Positions 1-10,700 of a stretch of 64,000 nucleotides of DNA are shown here, in pieces. The notes beneath the pieces are model-generated. The model saw nothing but the letters and a program-made list of their open reading frames with translations, made no database searches and was not told where the DNA came from. Source of the stretch: Bacteroidota bacterium (lineage in GTDB: Bacteria; Bacteroidota; Bacteroidia; 2-12-FULL-35-15); contig CANJYB010000006.1 of NCBI GenBank assembly GCA_947479085.1, positions 62,001-126,000 on the forward strand. The letters are read 5' to 3'. The position numbers and the translations under genes were made by a program. The number at the start of each line of letters is the position of its first letter. Position 1 is the first letter of the stretch.

Positions 1-1224
1 TGCAACCGCAATGGCATAGATGAGTATGAAGCCACAGAGAAGATTAAGGCACAATACAACTATGATGAGGTAGAAGTATCAACTGCAATTAAAAGTGCCT
101 ATAACAATGGCAAACACGAAACAGGCAAGTTTGCCCCACGAAACCATTCAAATAATTTTCAAATGACAGTTAAACAAACAACTCCAGACATTCAGCCTTC
201 TTATTCGCAAAAAGGAGTTGTAGGACTTGACGAATTAATAGAACGCCACAATCAAGAGCCTCCCGTGCCTTTTATTTGGAGTGGTATCAAAAAAAACTCC
301 TTCGGTTTTGTTTTTGGTCCTTCCAAAAGTTGCAAGACAACTTTTTGTGAAAACCTTGCAATGTCGCTTGCAGCTAACTTGCAATCTTTTTTCAACCAAC
401 CCATCACACCGGATGAATACAAAGTTCTTTTTATTTCATTGGAAGAATATTGGCAAAACCGCACAGAGCGAAACAAAAAACAAATTATTCCTATCAATGA
501 TAATTTAGGACAAAGTAATTGGGTGAAAAATTACAAAGTCATAAATGAATTGGTGCCTCGTCAGGTTACAACGGATAATGATTGGTTAGAAATTGAAAGA
601 ATGATAGTAAACTCAAAAGCCAATGTAGTTTTTATTGATAGTCTAAGCCGTTTGTATGAAGGAGGCATTGAAGATAGTGGACTTGCAAAGAAAGTTGCTT
701 TCAAGTTGCGCGAGCTTACAAACAAATTAAAAATTACATTAATTGTAATTCACCACACACCCAAACAAATCGGCAAAGCCATTACACAGGATAGTTTGGC
801 AGGTTCAAGAATGTTAGGGCAGGAAGCCGATTTTATGATTGGAATAGGTAAAAACTTGGAAGGAAAAAGATACTTCAAAGAAGTTTCTTTTCGCTACCGG
901 CAGGAACAACAGGAAAATGTTACAGTGTTTGACATTGACCAATACCAGTGGCTTATTGCAGGTGCTGAACTCCCCGAAGCAGCACTTCTCAAAGAACCTG
1001 ATGGAAGAAATGATGATACCAACCCCGAACAAATTTTTGATTTCATACACGAAAAAACCACCTCCACACAAGGCGAAACATACACGCGAGAATTGATGGC
1101 AGAATTTGTTACCACCGCCATAATTTCAAAACAAACTCTTTACAATTGTCTTGACCGTCTTGAAAAATCCAACCGCATTTCAAAAACAGGCAAAGGCATT
1201 TACAAGTCCATCACAACACCATAG
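1..1224 (+). CDS. RepA-like AAA_25 ATPase with C-terminal winged helix, 5' end cut by the window
   Basis: The reading frame is open from base 1 with no stop before the first ATG at 163, so this is the C-terminal part of a longer protein. Bacteroidota mobile elements often carry such proteins with a primase or VirE-like N-terminal region, and the 54 codons before 163 fit the end of one. The P-loop is at 316-339 (GPSKSCKT, with C in place of the usual last G). A Walker B-like strand follows near 625-645 (VVFIDSLS). The last 70 residues (EQIFDFIHEK onward) look like a winged-helix DNA-binding domain. RepA/AAA_25 ATPases act as hexameric helicases or replication initiators. It probably belongs to the replication backbone of the element, not to its defence cargo. 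The ATPase fold is secure; the N-terminal identity is inferred. Confidence 0.75.
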   Translation, partial: CNRNGIDEYEATEKIKAQYNYDEVEVSTAIKSAYNNGKHETGKFAPRNHSNNFQMTVKQTTPDIQPSYSQKGVVGLDELIERHNQEPPVPFIWSGIKKNSFGFVFGPSKSCKTTFCENLAMSLAANLQSFFNQPITPDEYKVLFISLEEYWQNRTERNKKQIIPINDNLGQSNWVKNYKVINELVPRQVTTDNDWLEIERMIVNSKANVVFIDSLSRLYEGGIEDSGLAKKVAFKLRELTNKLKITLIVIHHTPKQIGKAITQDSLAGSRMLGQEADFMIGIGKNLEGKRYFKEVSFRYRQEQQENVTVFDIDQYQWLIAGAELPEAALLKEPDGRNDDTNPEQIFDFIHEKTTSTQGETYTRELMAEFVTTAIISKQTLYNCLDRLEKSNRISKTGKGIYKSITTP

Positions 1225-1259
1225 CAAGTCCACTATAAAGTAGTCAAACCTAAATTGGA

Positions 1260-1275
1260 TTGACTACCTTGACTT
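1260..1275 (+). repeat. Left copy of a 16-nt direct repeat flanking the cargo
   Basis: TTGACTACCTTGACTT lies just after the AAA ATPase gene. A copy with one change (A for the second C of ACC) is at 20859-20874, beyond the last cargo gene. The defence genes lie exactly between the two. Confidence 0.5.
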
Positions 1276-1382
1276 GTTTTACTTTTTCCCTCTTTCCGCT
1301 TCTTTTTACTTTATATTGCTTACTTTTACCCCGCTAAAAAAAGCAATAATTTAAAAAGTAAAAATCTATATTTTCAAAAAGG

Positions 1383-3377
1383 ATGAACCAAAGTCAACAC
1401 AATACATTAGTGAACTTTATTTGGAGCATTGCAGACGATGTTCTGCGTGATGTTTACACAAGAGGAAAATACAGAGATATTATTTTGCCTTTCACTGTCC
1501 TTCGCAGGTTGGATGCCATTCTTGAACCTACCAAAGAAAAGGTGATTGAGATGCACCAGAAACTGAACACAATGAAATTGGATAACCAGGCACCTCAGCT
1601 TCGCAAGGTGTCCGGCTATGTGTTTTACAACACTTCCAATTTTACCTTCAAAAAATTACTGAACGACCCAAGCAATATCCGCCAGAATCTTGAAACATAT
1701 TTAGACGGTTTTTCTTCTGATGTGCAGGACATCATTAGCAAATTTAAGTTGAGAAATCAACTTACCACAATGGAAGAAGGAAACATTACTTTTTCTTTGA
1801 TAGAAAAATATTGTTCCTCTCAAATCAATCTTAGCCCAATCCCTGTAAAAGACAAAGAAGATAAAATAATTTTAGAAGGATTAAGCAATTTAGGAATGGG
1901 TTATGTCTTTGAAGAACTCATAAGAAAGTTTAACGAGGAGAACAATGAAGAAGCAGGAGAACACTTCACACCACGCGAAATAATCAAGTTAATGACTCAC
2001 TTGATTTTTGAACCTATAAAAACAAAAATTAAAGAAGGAACTTATTTAATTTATGACCCTGCTTGTGGTAGTGGAGGTATGCTTACCGAAGCAGAGAATT
2101 TTGCAATGGAAATAAATCCCAAAGCAAAATTCCATTTATACGGACAGGAAGTAAACCCCGAAACATTCGCTATCTGCAAAGCAGATATGCTCATTAAAGA
2201 GGAAGACCCTGAAAAAATATTTTATGGCTCTACACTTGGCAATGATGGTTTCCCACGCTTACAGTTTGATTTTATGTTAAGCAATCCTCCTTATGGCAAA
2301 ACTTGGAAGATAGATCAGGAGGCAATCATTGACACAAAATCAAAAGAAATTTCTGACTACCGTTTCAGAGGTATTGGAGTGCCGAGAGTAAGCGATGGGC
2401 AATTGCTCTTCCTGATGAATATGGTGAGCAAAATGAAAAAAGAAAGTGAATTAGGAAGCCGCATTGCATCCGTTCACAATGGCTCTTCTTTGTTTACAGG
2501 CGAAGCAGGAAGCGGAGAAAGTGAAATCAGAAAACACATTATTGAAAATGATTTGTTGGAAGCTGTTATTCAGTTGCCGAACAATATGTTTTACAACACC
2601 AGCATTGCAACTTATATTTGGGTATTGAATAACAGAAAAACAGAAAAACGAAAAGGGAAAGTTCAGTTAATAGATGCTTCAAATATTTTTAGCAAAATGA
2701 GAAAAGCATTAGGCAACAAAAGTAATGAATGGAAAGACGAACAAATAAAAATCATTACCGATTATTTTCTTGACTTCACTGAAAATGGTATTTCAAAAAC
2801 TTTTGACAATACTGATTTTGGTTATTGGTGCATTACGGTTGAAAGACCATTACGCTTGAGTTTCCAACTTAACAAAGAAAAACTTGCTTCCCTCGAAAAA
2901 CCAGATACTTTCAAAAATATTATTTCATCACTGCAAAAAACTTTTGGAACTGAAGTACACAATGATTTCAATAAATTCACAAAAGAGTTGGACAAAGTTT
3001 TAAAAACGGAAACAATTAAACTAAAACCAAAAGACCGTAAAGATTTTATTACTGCTATCAGTTGGAAAAACGAAACAGCAGAGAAAATTATTAAGAAGCA
3101 AGACAAAGAGGGTATAGAATATGAACCCGATACAGAGTTAAGGGATTATGAAAACATACCGTTGAAACAAGATATTCAAATACATTTTGAAACGGAAGTA
3201 TTGCCTTTTGTGCCTGATGCTTGGATTGACAATAGCAAGACAATTATTGGATATGAAATAACTTTTACTAAAATATTTTACAAGTACCAATCACTAAGAA
3301 GTATTGAAGAAATTACTAATGAAATATTGATTTTAGAAAAAGAAACAGAAGGTATCTTAAAAGAAATTGTCGCGTAA
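1383..3377 (+). CDS. hsdM: Type I restriction-modification N6-adenine methyltransferase subunit
   Basis: HsdM methylates adenine in the site chosen by HsdS and forms the M2S1 core of a type I enzyme. The N-terminal HsdM_N region is recognisable (VNFIWSIADDVLR, then LPFTVLRRLDAILEP). The SAM-binding motif I DPACGSGG is at residues 225-232 and the catalytic NPPY at 301-304, so the enzyme looks intact. At 664 aa it is longer than classical HsdM (about 500) owing to a C-terminal extension seen in one branch of the family. The ATG is 5 nt after an A-rich stretch, with a weak TATATTTT box at 1367-1374. The stop codon is followed at once by the hsdS ATG. Confidence 0.95.
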   Translation: MNQSQHNTLVNFIWSIADDVLRDVYTRGKYRDIILPFTVLRRLDAILEPTKEKVIEMHQKLNTMKLDNQAPQLRKVSGYVFYNTSNFTFKKLLNDPSNIRQNLETYLDGFSSDVQDIISKFKLRNQLTTMEEGNITFSLIEKYCSSQINLSPIPVKDKEDKIILEGLSNLGMGYVFEELIRKFNEENNEEAGEHFTPREIIKLMTHLIFEPIKTKIKEGTYLIYDPACGSGGMLTEAENFAMEINPKAKFHLYGQEVNPETFAICKADMLIKEEDPEKIFYGSTLGNDGFPRLQFDFMLSNPPYGKTWKIDQEAIIDTKSKEISDYRFRGIGVPRVSDGQLLFLMNMVSKMKKESELGSRIASVHNGSSLFTGEAGSGESEIRKHIIENDLLEAVIQLPNNMFYNTSIATYIWVLNNRKTEKRKGKVQLIDASNIFSKMRKALGNKSNEWKDEQIKIITDYFLDFTENGISKTFDNTDFGYWCITVERPLRLSFQLNKEKLASLEKPDTFKNIISSLQKTFGTEVHNDFNKFTKELDKVLKTETIKLKPKDRKDFITAISWKNETAEKIIKKQDKEGIEYEPDTELRDYENIPLKQDIQIHFETEVLPFVPDAWIDNSKTIIGYEITFTKIFYKYQSLRSIEEITNEILILEKETEGILKEIVA

Positions 3378-4613
3378 ATGATTTCTTATAAAACATATAA
3401 TAAAATTGATTTGCCTTGGCTTTCCGCAATTCCTTCACATTGGAAGCTAATTGGATTAAACCTTATGTTTAGTGATAACAACACTAAAAATGAAGGAATA
3501 CTTGAAACAAATATCCTCTCTCTGAGCTATGGCAATATCATTAAAAAGAAGAAAGAAGAAAATTATGGTTTAACTCCGGCTTCTTATGAAACATATCAAA
3601 TAATTAATCCCGGATACATTGTTTTGAGATTAACTGATATGCAAAACGACCACAAAAGTTTAAGAGTAGGATTAACAAAAGAAAGGGGAATTATTACGTC
3701 TGCCTACACAGGATTAATTCCAAAGCAAAATGTAAATTCAACTTATTTTTATTATTTGCTTCACACTTTGGATTTGGTAAAATACATTTATGTTTTGGGT
3801 GGTGGTGTTAGACAGTCTTCTGACTTTAACGAAATAAAAAAACTTAAACTTCCATTCCCTCCTTTACAAGAACAAATTGGCATTGCAAAATATCTTGATG
3901 AAAAATGTAATAGCATTTCAAGTTTGCTTGAAAAGAAAAAGCAACTAATTGGTAAATACAGAGAAAAAATTAATGTAATTGTTCAAACAAGCACAGAAAA
4001 AAATAACCCAATATCCCAATTTTGGTTAAGTATTTCGGATAGTTGGGGGATAGAAAAAGCAAAACGAATATTTACCGAAGTTAATAGTAAGAATCACCCA
4101 AAAGAAGAACTTTTAGCAGCTACACAAGATAGGGGCGTTATATTAAAAAGTTTATGTGAACAAGACTTCGTTTCTCCTTCTGGTGATTATGATGGTTTAA
4201 AATTGGTTACTGAAAATGACTTTGTAATTAGTTTGCGTTCCTTTCAAGGTGGTATTGAACATTCTGCATACAGGGGTATAATAAGCCCTGCTTACACTGT
4301 AATAAGATTAAAGCCACCATATAATAACGAATATTACAACCGCTATTTTAAATATCTTTTCAAAACACCTCAGATGATTTCATTACTCAATACTGCTATT
4401 TCAGGTATTCGTGAGGGGAAGAATATTAATTGGGTTGATTTCTGCGATTTGCCATTACCAATTCCATCTGTTGAGGACATTGAAAAGATGCAGGATGATT
4501 TTGATAGGTACGAACACTTAGTAAAAGTTTTTGAAAAGGAAAAGAAATTGTTGGAAGAATACAAGGCAACAATTATTGCCGAAGTAGTAACAGGTAAAAT
4601 AAAAGTTTCATAA
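3378..4613 (+). CDS. hsdS: Type I restriction-modification specificity subunit
   Basis: HsdS sets the bipartite DNA target through two target-recognition domains. The central conserved region (FPPLQEQIGIAKYLDEK, about residues 157-173) leads into a coiled-coil spacer. A second recognition domain follows, and a second conserved helix ends the protein (EYKATIIAEVVTGKI). The 411-aa length is normal. The start abuts the hsdM stop with no gap, implying translational coupling. Both half-subunits appear complete, so the target should be asymmetric and bipartite; its sequence cannot be read from the protein. Confidence 0.93.
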   Translation: MISYKTYNKIDLPWLSAIPSHWKLIGLNLMFSDNNTKNEGILETNILSLSYGNIIKKKKEENYGLTPASYETYQIINPGYIVLRLTDMQNDHKSLRVGLTKERGIITSAYTGLIPKQNVNSTYFYYLLHTLDLVKYIYVLGGGVRQSSDFNEIKKLKLPFPPLQEQIGIAKYLDEKCNSISSLLEKKKQLIGKYREKINVIVQTSTEKNNPISQFWLSISDSWGIEKAKRIFTEVNSKNHPKEELLAATQDRGVILKSLCEQDFVSPSGDYDGLKLVTENDFVISLRSFQGGIEHSAYRGIISPAYTVIRLKPPYNNEYYNRYFKYLFKTPQMISLLNTAISGIREGKNINWVDFCDLPLPIPSVEDIEKMQDDFDRYEHLVKVFEKEKKLLEEYKATIIAEVVTGKIKVS

Positions 4614-4615
4614 CA

Positions 4616-5731
4616 ATGAGCAAAATAAAAATCTTTATATCAAGCAAAGTAAATCCTGTTTTTGAAGGGTTAACTGAAAAGGACTATACACTTGGAAAGT
4701 TAAGAGCTTTTATAAAAACTCAATTGGAAGCGGAAACCTTTTTAGGTGAAAAAATATTTGATGTTATTCTAAATGAAGATGGCTTTGAAGCTGATTTTAC
4801 CAAAAGTGCTTTTGATACTTGTTTAAAAAGAGTATCAGGGGCAGATGTAATAATTATTCTTTACAATGGTGATGCAGGTTGGGCTCCTGACAAAAAGAAA
4901 AATGTAAATGGTATTTGCCACGAAGAATATTTAATGGCAGTTAAAGACCACCCGGGAATGACATTTGGAATAAACATTTCAGGGCATTTTGCTAAAGTAA
5001 AATATTCAGCAGAACAACAAGTAAGGAACAAATCATTTCAAGACGATATAGATAGTTATTATCGTTTTAAAGAATATTCAGAAGCAAAAAACGTAACCGA
5101 ATTACAGAACTACATTTTAAAACTTATAAAGGCGGACATACAAAGTTCGTCCGAAAAAGCATTTAAAGCAAAAAAGGTAGCTGATTTATCAAATACTGTT
5201 TTTGGAAAAACATTGGACTGGAGCAAATTAAACTATAACCAAAGAGTTACTGAATTAAAATCAGAAGCAGAAAAAGATTTTAAAGATTTTGCACCTTTCA
5301 AAGACATCATAGTAACCCACAATATTATTCCTGATAATATGTCAGTAACGGATGCAAGAAACTATATCAAAAGACCTTTTTTATATGAGCAGGAAACAAT
5401 TAAAGGAAACAAACTAAAAAAGGGAGTAGTTCATTTAATATCTATTTATGGCAGTGCTACTGAAACACAGGTTAAAAATTTAGTTGGACATCCTGATTTA
5501 ACAGTAATCAAAACTGAATTTGGTTTTTATCTATGGGAGCAATGCACCCATATTCAAATTTTCTTTTTGATAAACTGTAAAAATCCTAGCATCATTAAAA
5601 CAAGAGTGCAGCTAGTGGAAATTTGGTTAAAAAGTTCTAAAGAACTTTCTAAGGTTCAACAAAGAAGCGTTGCAAGATATTCAATTCTTGAAGCAATAAA
5701 CAAATCTCAAGACATAAAAGGCATTAAATAG
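4616..5731 (+). CDS. DUF4062 domain protein inside the type I locus
   Basis: The N-terminus begins MSKIKIFISSKVNPVF and continues to a second block, VIIILYNGDAGW, at about residues 78-90. This two-block pattern is typical of DUF4062, a Rossmann-like domain related in shape to TIR and found at the N-terminus of many NLR-like and defence proteins. The remaining 280 residues do not resemble anything I recognise, and no NTPase motif is visible. The gene starts 2 nt after hsdS, so it is in the hsdMS operon. A role as accessory or anti-phage sensor is inference. The domain assignment is fairly sure. Confidence 0.65.
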   Translation: MSKIKIFISSKVNPVFEGLTEKDYTLGKLRAFIKTQLEAETFLGEKIFDVILNEDGFEADFTKSAFDTCLKRVSGADVIIILYNGDAGWAPDKKKNVNGICHEEYLMAVKDHPGMTFGINISGHFAKVKYSAEQQVRNKSFQDDIDSYYRFKEYSEAKNVTELQNYILKLIKADIQSSSEKAFKAKKVADLSNTVFGKTLDWSKLNYNQRVTELKSEAEKDFKDFAPFKDIIVTHNIIPDNMSVTDARNYIKRPFLYEQETIKGNKLKKGVVHLISIYGSATETQVKNLVGHPDLTVIKTEFGFYLWEQCTHIQIFFLINCKNPSIIKTRVQLVEIWLKSSKELSKVQQRSVARYSILEAINKSQDIKGIK

Positions 5732-5758
5732 TAAACATAAAAAATAAAATAACAATCC

Positions 5759-5783
5759 AACTGTTCGGTAATTCCGAACAGTT
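5759..5783 (+). terminator. 10-bp perfect hairpin after the DUF4062 gene
   Basis: AACTGTTCGG, loop TAATT, then CCGAACAGTT. The run of T after it is weak, so it may be a terminator, an operator or an attenuator between the hsdMS-DUF4062 block and the next gene. Confidence 0.4.
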
Positions 5784-5831
5784 CATTGTTTCAATAAAAA
5801 GAGAAAGAATAAAAGTGGCATACTAAAACAA

Positions 5832-7499
5832 ATGACAGAAGCTCAACTCATACAAAAATTAACTGAACTTCGTTCACTTCCAGGTGAAACGGAAATAGTT
5901 GAATTTAAGGAAGCAAAAACACAATATGATTTTACCAAAATTGGCAAGTACTTTTCTGCATTATGTAACGAAGCTAACCTCAAAGGTAAACAGGAGGCTT
6001 GGCTTGTTTTTGGTGTGGAAAACAGTAAGAGAAATATTGTTGGTTCTTTATTTCGCAATAACAACCGCCCATACATAGACAGCCTGAAAGGAGAAATAGC
6101 AGACAAAACAACCATCCGTATAACATTTATTGAAATCTACGAACTTAATTTGCCTGAAGGCAGGGTAGTAATGTTGCAAATCCCTGCTGCCCCAAGAGGT
6201 ATTCCTGTTGCATTTGAGGGACATTATTATGGTAGAGATGGCGAAGAACTTTCACCACTTAATATTGAAGAAATTGAGCGCATACGCAAACAGGCAACCC
6301 AAACAGATTGGAGTGCTACTATTTGCGAAGATGCTACCTTAGATGATTTAGAACCTTTAGCCATTGCTAAAGCAAGAGAAAATTATAAAAATAAATTTCC
6401 CGAACAGGCAGTAGAAGTAGATACTTGGAATGATATAACTTTTTTAAACAAAGCAAAAATAACCATTAAGGGAAAAATAACAAGAGCAACAATTATTCTT
6501 TTAGGTAAACCCGAATCAGAACACTTTCTCAATCCAGCAGAAGCTAAAATTCGTTGGATTTTAAAAGAAAAAGATGGAACTGAAAAAGACTATGCTATTT
6601 TCTCTTGCCGTTTTTTGTTAAATGTAGATGAGGTATACAGAAAAATAAGAAACCTCAAATACCGCTACATTCGCGACCATTCGCTTTTCCCCGAAGAAGT
6701 GGACAAATATGAACCTTATGTAATTCGTGAGGCTATCAATAATTGCATAGCACATCAGGACTACACAAATAATGGTAAAGTAAATGTGGTGGAAAAAGAT
6801 GATGAACTTATTTTTACCAATGTAGGCAGCTTCATTCCTGGCACCGTTGATAATGTTATTCGCGAAGATGCTCCCGAAGAAACATACCGCAATCCTTTTT
6901 TAGCAACTGCAATGTTCAACTTGAAAATGGTAGACACAATTGGTAGTGGTATCAGACGGATGTTCAATTTTCAACGTAAAAGATTTTTCCCTTTACCGGA
7001 CTATGATTTTTCAGGTGGCAAAGTAAAAGTAACTATAACAGGAAAAGTTCTTGACGTTAATTATGCAATGACTTTGGCTCAAAATCCTGAACTTGGATTA
7101 GAGGAAATTATAATGTTGGATAAAGTGCAAAAAAGAAAACCACTTTTAGCCGAAGAACTTAAACTTCTTCGTGAAAAAGGGTTAGTGGAAGGCAAAAAAC
7201 CTAACATTATTATTTCAGCAAAAGTGGCACAAACCACAGGGCAAAAAGCTACCTATACAAAAAACAAGGCATTTACTAAACAGCAGTATTTTGATTGGAT
7301 TATAAAAGGCATTAAAGACCACGGTTCATTAAGTCGGGCTGATATTGAAGGTCTTTTAATGGCTAAACTTTCCGACTTATATGTTGGAAAACAAAAGAAA
7401 AATAAAATTACAAACCTTATTTCTGAAATGCGTATTAAAGGTATAATCCGAAATGATGGAACAGACCTTAATTCAAAATGGGTATTAGTAAACCCTTAA
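5832..7499 (+). CDS. AlbA_2 DNA-binding / HATPase_c_4 protein (COG2865 type)
   Basis: The N-terminal AlbA_2 domain is recognisable from EIVEFKEA near residue 20 and WLVFGVEN near residue 60. A HATPase_c_4-like segment follows near residue 299 (REAINNCIAHQDY, then TNVGSFIPG), and the C-terminus carries winged-helix-like segments. Proteins of this architecture are common accessory genes inside type I restriction loci, where they lie between hsdS and hsdR, as here. Their molecular role is not settled; transcriptional control or modulation of restriction has been proposed. The gene is 100 nt after the DUF4062 stop and 247 nt before hsdR. Length (555 aa) is usual for the family. Confidence 0.8.
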   Translation: MTEAQLIQKLTELRSLPGETEIVEFKEAKTQYDFTKIGKYFSALCNEANLKGKQEAWLVFGVENSKRNIVGSLFRNNNRPYIDSLKGEIADKTTIRITFIEIYELNLPEGRVVMLQIPAAPRGIPVAFEGHYYGRDGEELSPLNIEEIERIRKQATQTDWSATICEDATLDDLEPLAIAKARENYKNKFPEQAVEVDTWNDITFLNKAKITIKGKITRATIILLGKPESEHFLNPAEAKIRWILKEKDGTEKDYAIFSCRFLLNVDEVYRKIRNLKYRYIRDHSLFPEEVDKYEPYVIREAINNCIAHQDYTNNGKVNVVEKDDELIFTNVGSFIPGTVDNVIREDAPEETYRNPFLATAMFNLKMVDTIGSGIRRMFNFQRKRFFPLPDYDFSGGKVKVTITGKVLDVNYAMTLAQNPELGLEEIIMLDKVQKRKPLLAEELKLLREKGLVEGKKPNIIISAKVAQTTGQKATYTKNKAFTKQQYFDWIIKGIKDHGSLSRADIEGLLMAKLSDLYVGKQKKNKITNLISEMRIKGIIRNDGTDLNSKWVLVNP

Positions 7500-7746
7500 A
7501 TATAAAAACAAGTGAAGAAAATTTTAAAAGACCATATAAAAGGCTATATTTCTAAAGGTACTGAAAATCAGTCCCTTTTTACCCTTTTAAAATTTAAAAA
7601 CTTTACAAATTTAAAAGACCTTTTAAAAGACCTCCCCTCCCCTGAAAAAAGGGGTAATAATGTTCGATATTCACTGCAATGCGCTGATTTTCAACGCAAA
7701 AAAGGCGAATTTTCGGCACTTTTAACTTCACCTCAAATCTTATAAA
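7500..7746 (+). other. 247-nt spacer with repeated TTTAAAAGACC words
   Basis: The word TTTTAAAAGACC occurs at 7522-7533 and 7621-7632, and ATTTAAAAGACC at 7609-7620. A CCCCTCCCC / AAAAAGGGG stretch follows. A 77-codon frame starting at GTG 7512 covers the spacer, but its repetitive low-complexity sequence argues against a gene. Nothing else is visible. Confidence 0.5.
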
Positions 7747-10700
7747 ATGAGCACAGATACATCAGAAAAAGGTTTAGAAAACATCATTGAAAAATGGTTG
7801 TTGGAAGAATGCCAGTACAGGCAATCCACCTCATCCGATTATGACCGTGACTTATGCCTTAACAAAAGGTTATTGTTTGAATTTATTAAAGAAACACAGC
7901 CCCAGGCTTATGAAACCATTCAGAAAAGAGGAGAAGAAAAGTTTATCAAACGCCTTGCTGAACAAATAAAACAAAGAGGAACTATTGATGTACTTCGCAA
8001 AGGTGTAAAAGACCTTGACCTTGAAGTTTCTCTTTATTACAAGCAACCTGCAAACGATTTAAACCAACGCACAATTTCACTTTACAACAGCAATATTTTT
8101 TCTGTTACCCGTCAGGTGCATTACAGTTTGGCAAATAACAACAGCTTGGATATGGCTGTTTTTATAAATGGTTTGCCACTTATAACTTTTGAATTAAAAA
8201 ATCACTTCACCGGGCAAACAGTAAAAAATGCCATCAAGCAATACCAAACAGACCGCGACCCAAAAGAACCTTTGTTTCTTTTCGGTAGGTGTATGGTACA
8301 CTTTGCAGTTGACCCCGATTTAATATATATGGCAACCGCTTTAAGCGGTTTCAATACATTCTTTCTCCCATTCAATAAAGGACATAACAATGGTGCCGGA
8401 AATCCACCCAATCCAAACGGTTTAAAAACCGATTACCTCTGGAAAGAAATTCTTACAAAAAAAGGATTGAGCAACATTATAGAAAATTATGCTCAAATTG
8501 TAGAGGAAACAGATGAAGACACCGGAAAGATAAAAAGGAAATTAATCTTCCCTCGTTATCATCAATTAATAGTCGTTAAGAAAATTTTAACAGATGCAAA
8601 AGAAAAAGGAGTTGGCCAGAAATACTTAATTCAACACAGTGCAGGTTCAGGCAAATCAAATTCCATTACTTGGTTAGCCCATCAGTTGGTTAGTTTACAC
8701 GATACCACAAATACCAATCCTGTTTTTGATAGTATAATTGTTGTAACAGATAGAAAGGTTTTAGACAAGCAAATAAGGGATAACATCAGGCAGTTTGCAC
8801 AGGTGGCAAAGGTAGTTGAGGCAATTGAAAAAGGCAGTCAGCAACTCAAAACAGCCATTGAAGATGGAAAGAAAATAATTATTACCACCATTCAAAAATT
8901 CCCTTACATCTGTTCCGAAATAGCAGAATTAGGAAGAAAGAATTTTGCCATCATCATTGATGAAGCTCACAGCAGTCAAAGCGGAGAAACGGCAGCAAAA
9001 ATGAATTTAGCCCTTTCAAATGGAGAAGAAATAATGCCTGATGCAGGGGAAGCAATTATTGCAGATGGTGAATTAATTATTGAAAATGGTGAAGTTGTAA
9101 AAGATGAAGAATTTATTCCCAACAGCAATGTTCAGGAAGACATAGAGTTCACAACAGAAGATTTAATTAATCAGATAATGAAACAAAGAAAGATGCTGAA
9201 AAACGCATCATACTTTGCTTTCACAGCCACACCAAAAAATAAAACATTGGAAACGTTCGGTTCAAAAAGTCCCGAAGGCAAGTTTTATCCTTTTGACTTG
9301 TATTCAATGAAACAGGCCATTGAAGAAGAATTTATTTTGGATGTATTAAAAAATTATACAACCTATTCTTCCTATTACAAACTAAATAAAGAAGTAGAAA
9401 ACAATCCGCTTTACGAAACACATCAGGCAAACAAAAAATTAAGAGCCTATGTAGAAAGCCATCCTTTCTCTATTATGGAGAAATCTAAAGTAATGATTGA
9501 CCACTTCCAATTAGAAGTAAAAAAACAAATCAAAGGTCAGGCAAAAGCAATGGTTGTTACAAAGAGTATCAACAATGCTATTCAATACTACAAAGCATTT
9601 AATGCTTATTTAAAAGAAATCAATTCACCTCACAAAGCAATTATTGCTTTTTCAGGCAAGCGAAAAGTGGATGGAATAGAAGTAGATGAAGCAAAGCTAA
9701 ACGGTTTTGCAAGTATGGATATTCCAAAAGTTTTTAAGAAAAGTGAATACAAATTTTTAATTGTTGCCAATAAATTTCAAACAGGTTTTGACCAGCCTTT
9801 ATTACATACAATGTATGTAGATAAAAAGTTAAGAGATGTTCAGGCGGTGCAAACCCTTTCAAGGTTAAACAGGGCTTATAAGCCAAATAAAACAGACACA
9901 TTTGTTTTAGACTTTTTTAATTCAGTGGACGAAATCAAAGAAGCATTTGAACCTTTCTACATAACAACAGTTTTAAGTGAAGAAACAGATGCAAACAAAT
10001 TAAATGATTTACAGGATGCCTTGGATAAAGCACAGGTCTATTCAAAAGAAGATGTGATAAAATTCACAGACCTTTATTTTACCAATGCCGAAAGAACAAC
10101 ATTAGACCCCATTCTTGATTTTTGTAAAGAAAATTTTCTTCGTGATTTAACCGAAGAAAAACAAATTGATTTTTTCGTAAAAGCAAAATCTTTCAACAGA
10201 ACGTATTCTTTCCTTTCAAAAATTCTTTCCTTCAATAATAATTATTGGGAACGTTTAAATTGGTTCCTCAAATTCTTAATGCCAAAAATAAAACCAACAG
10301 AGAATGAAGATTTAGCAAAAGGAATTTTAGAGGCGGTAGATTTAGATAGTTACCGCTTATCAAAAACAACTACAGATGAAATAACTTTGCAAGGTGGTGA
10401 AGAGTTAGAACCTACACCGCCAATGATGAAAGGAAAGAAAGGAGAATATGAATTTGACCACTTGGCTGTTATTGTTGAAGAGTTCAACTCTCGCTTTGGT
10501 ATTGACAATTGGACAGATGATGACAAAGTAAAATTATTCTTATTCAAACAACTTCCGGCAGAACTTGCCAAAGACATAGCAACTCAAAATGCAGTAAAAA
10601 ATTCTGACAGGCAAAATGCAAAAATCACAGCCGATAAAAAAGTAGAGGATTTAATGCAGGATGTTATTTTTACATACACTGATATTTACAAAAAATTCTC

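Noticed and set aside
7512-7745. 77-codon frame before hsdR starting with GTG
   Set aside because: The sequence is made of TTTTAAAAGACC repeats and low-complexity runs, has no protein-like pattern, and ends at the hsdR start by chance.
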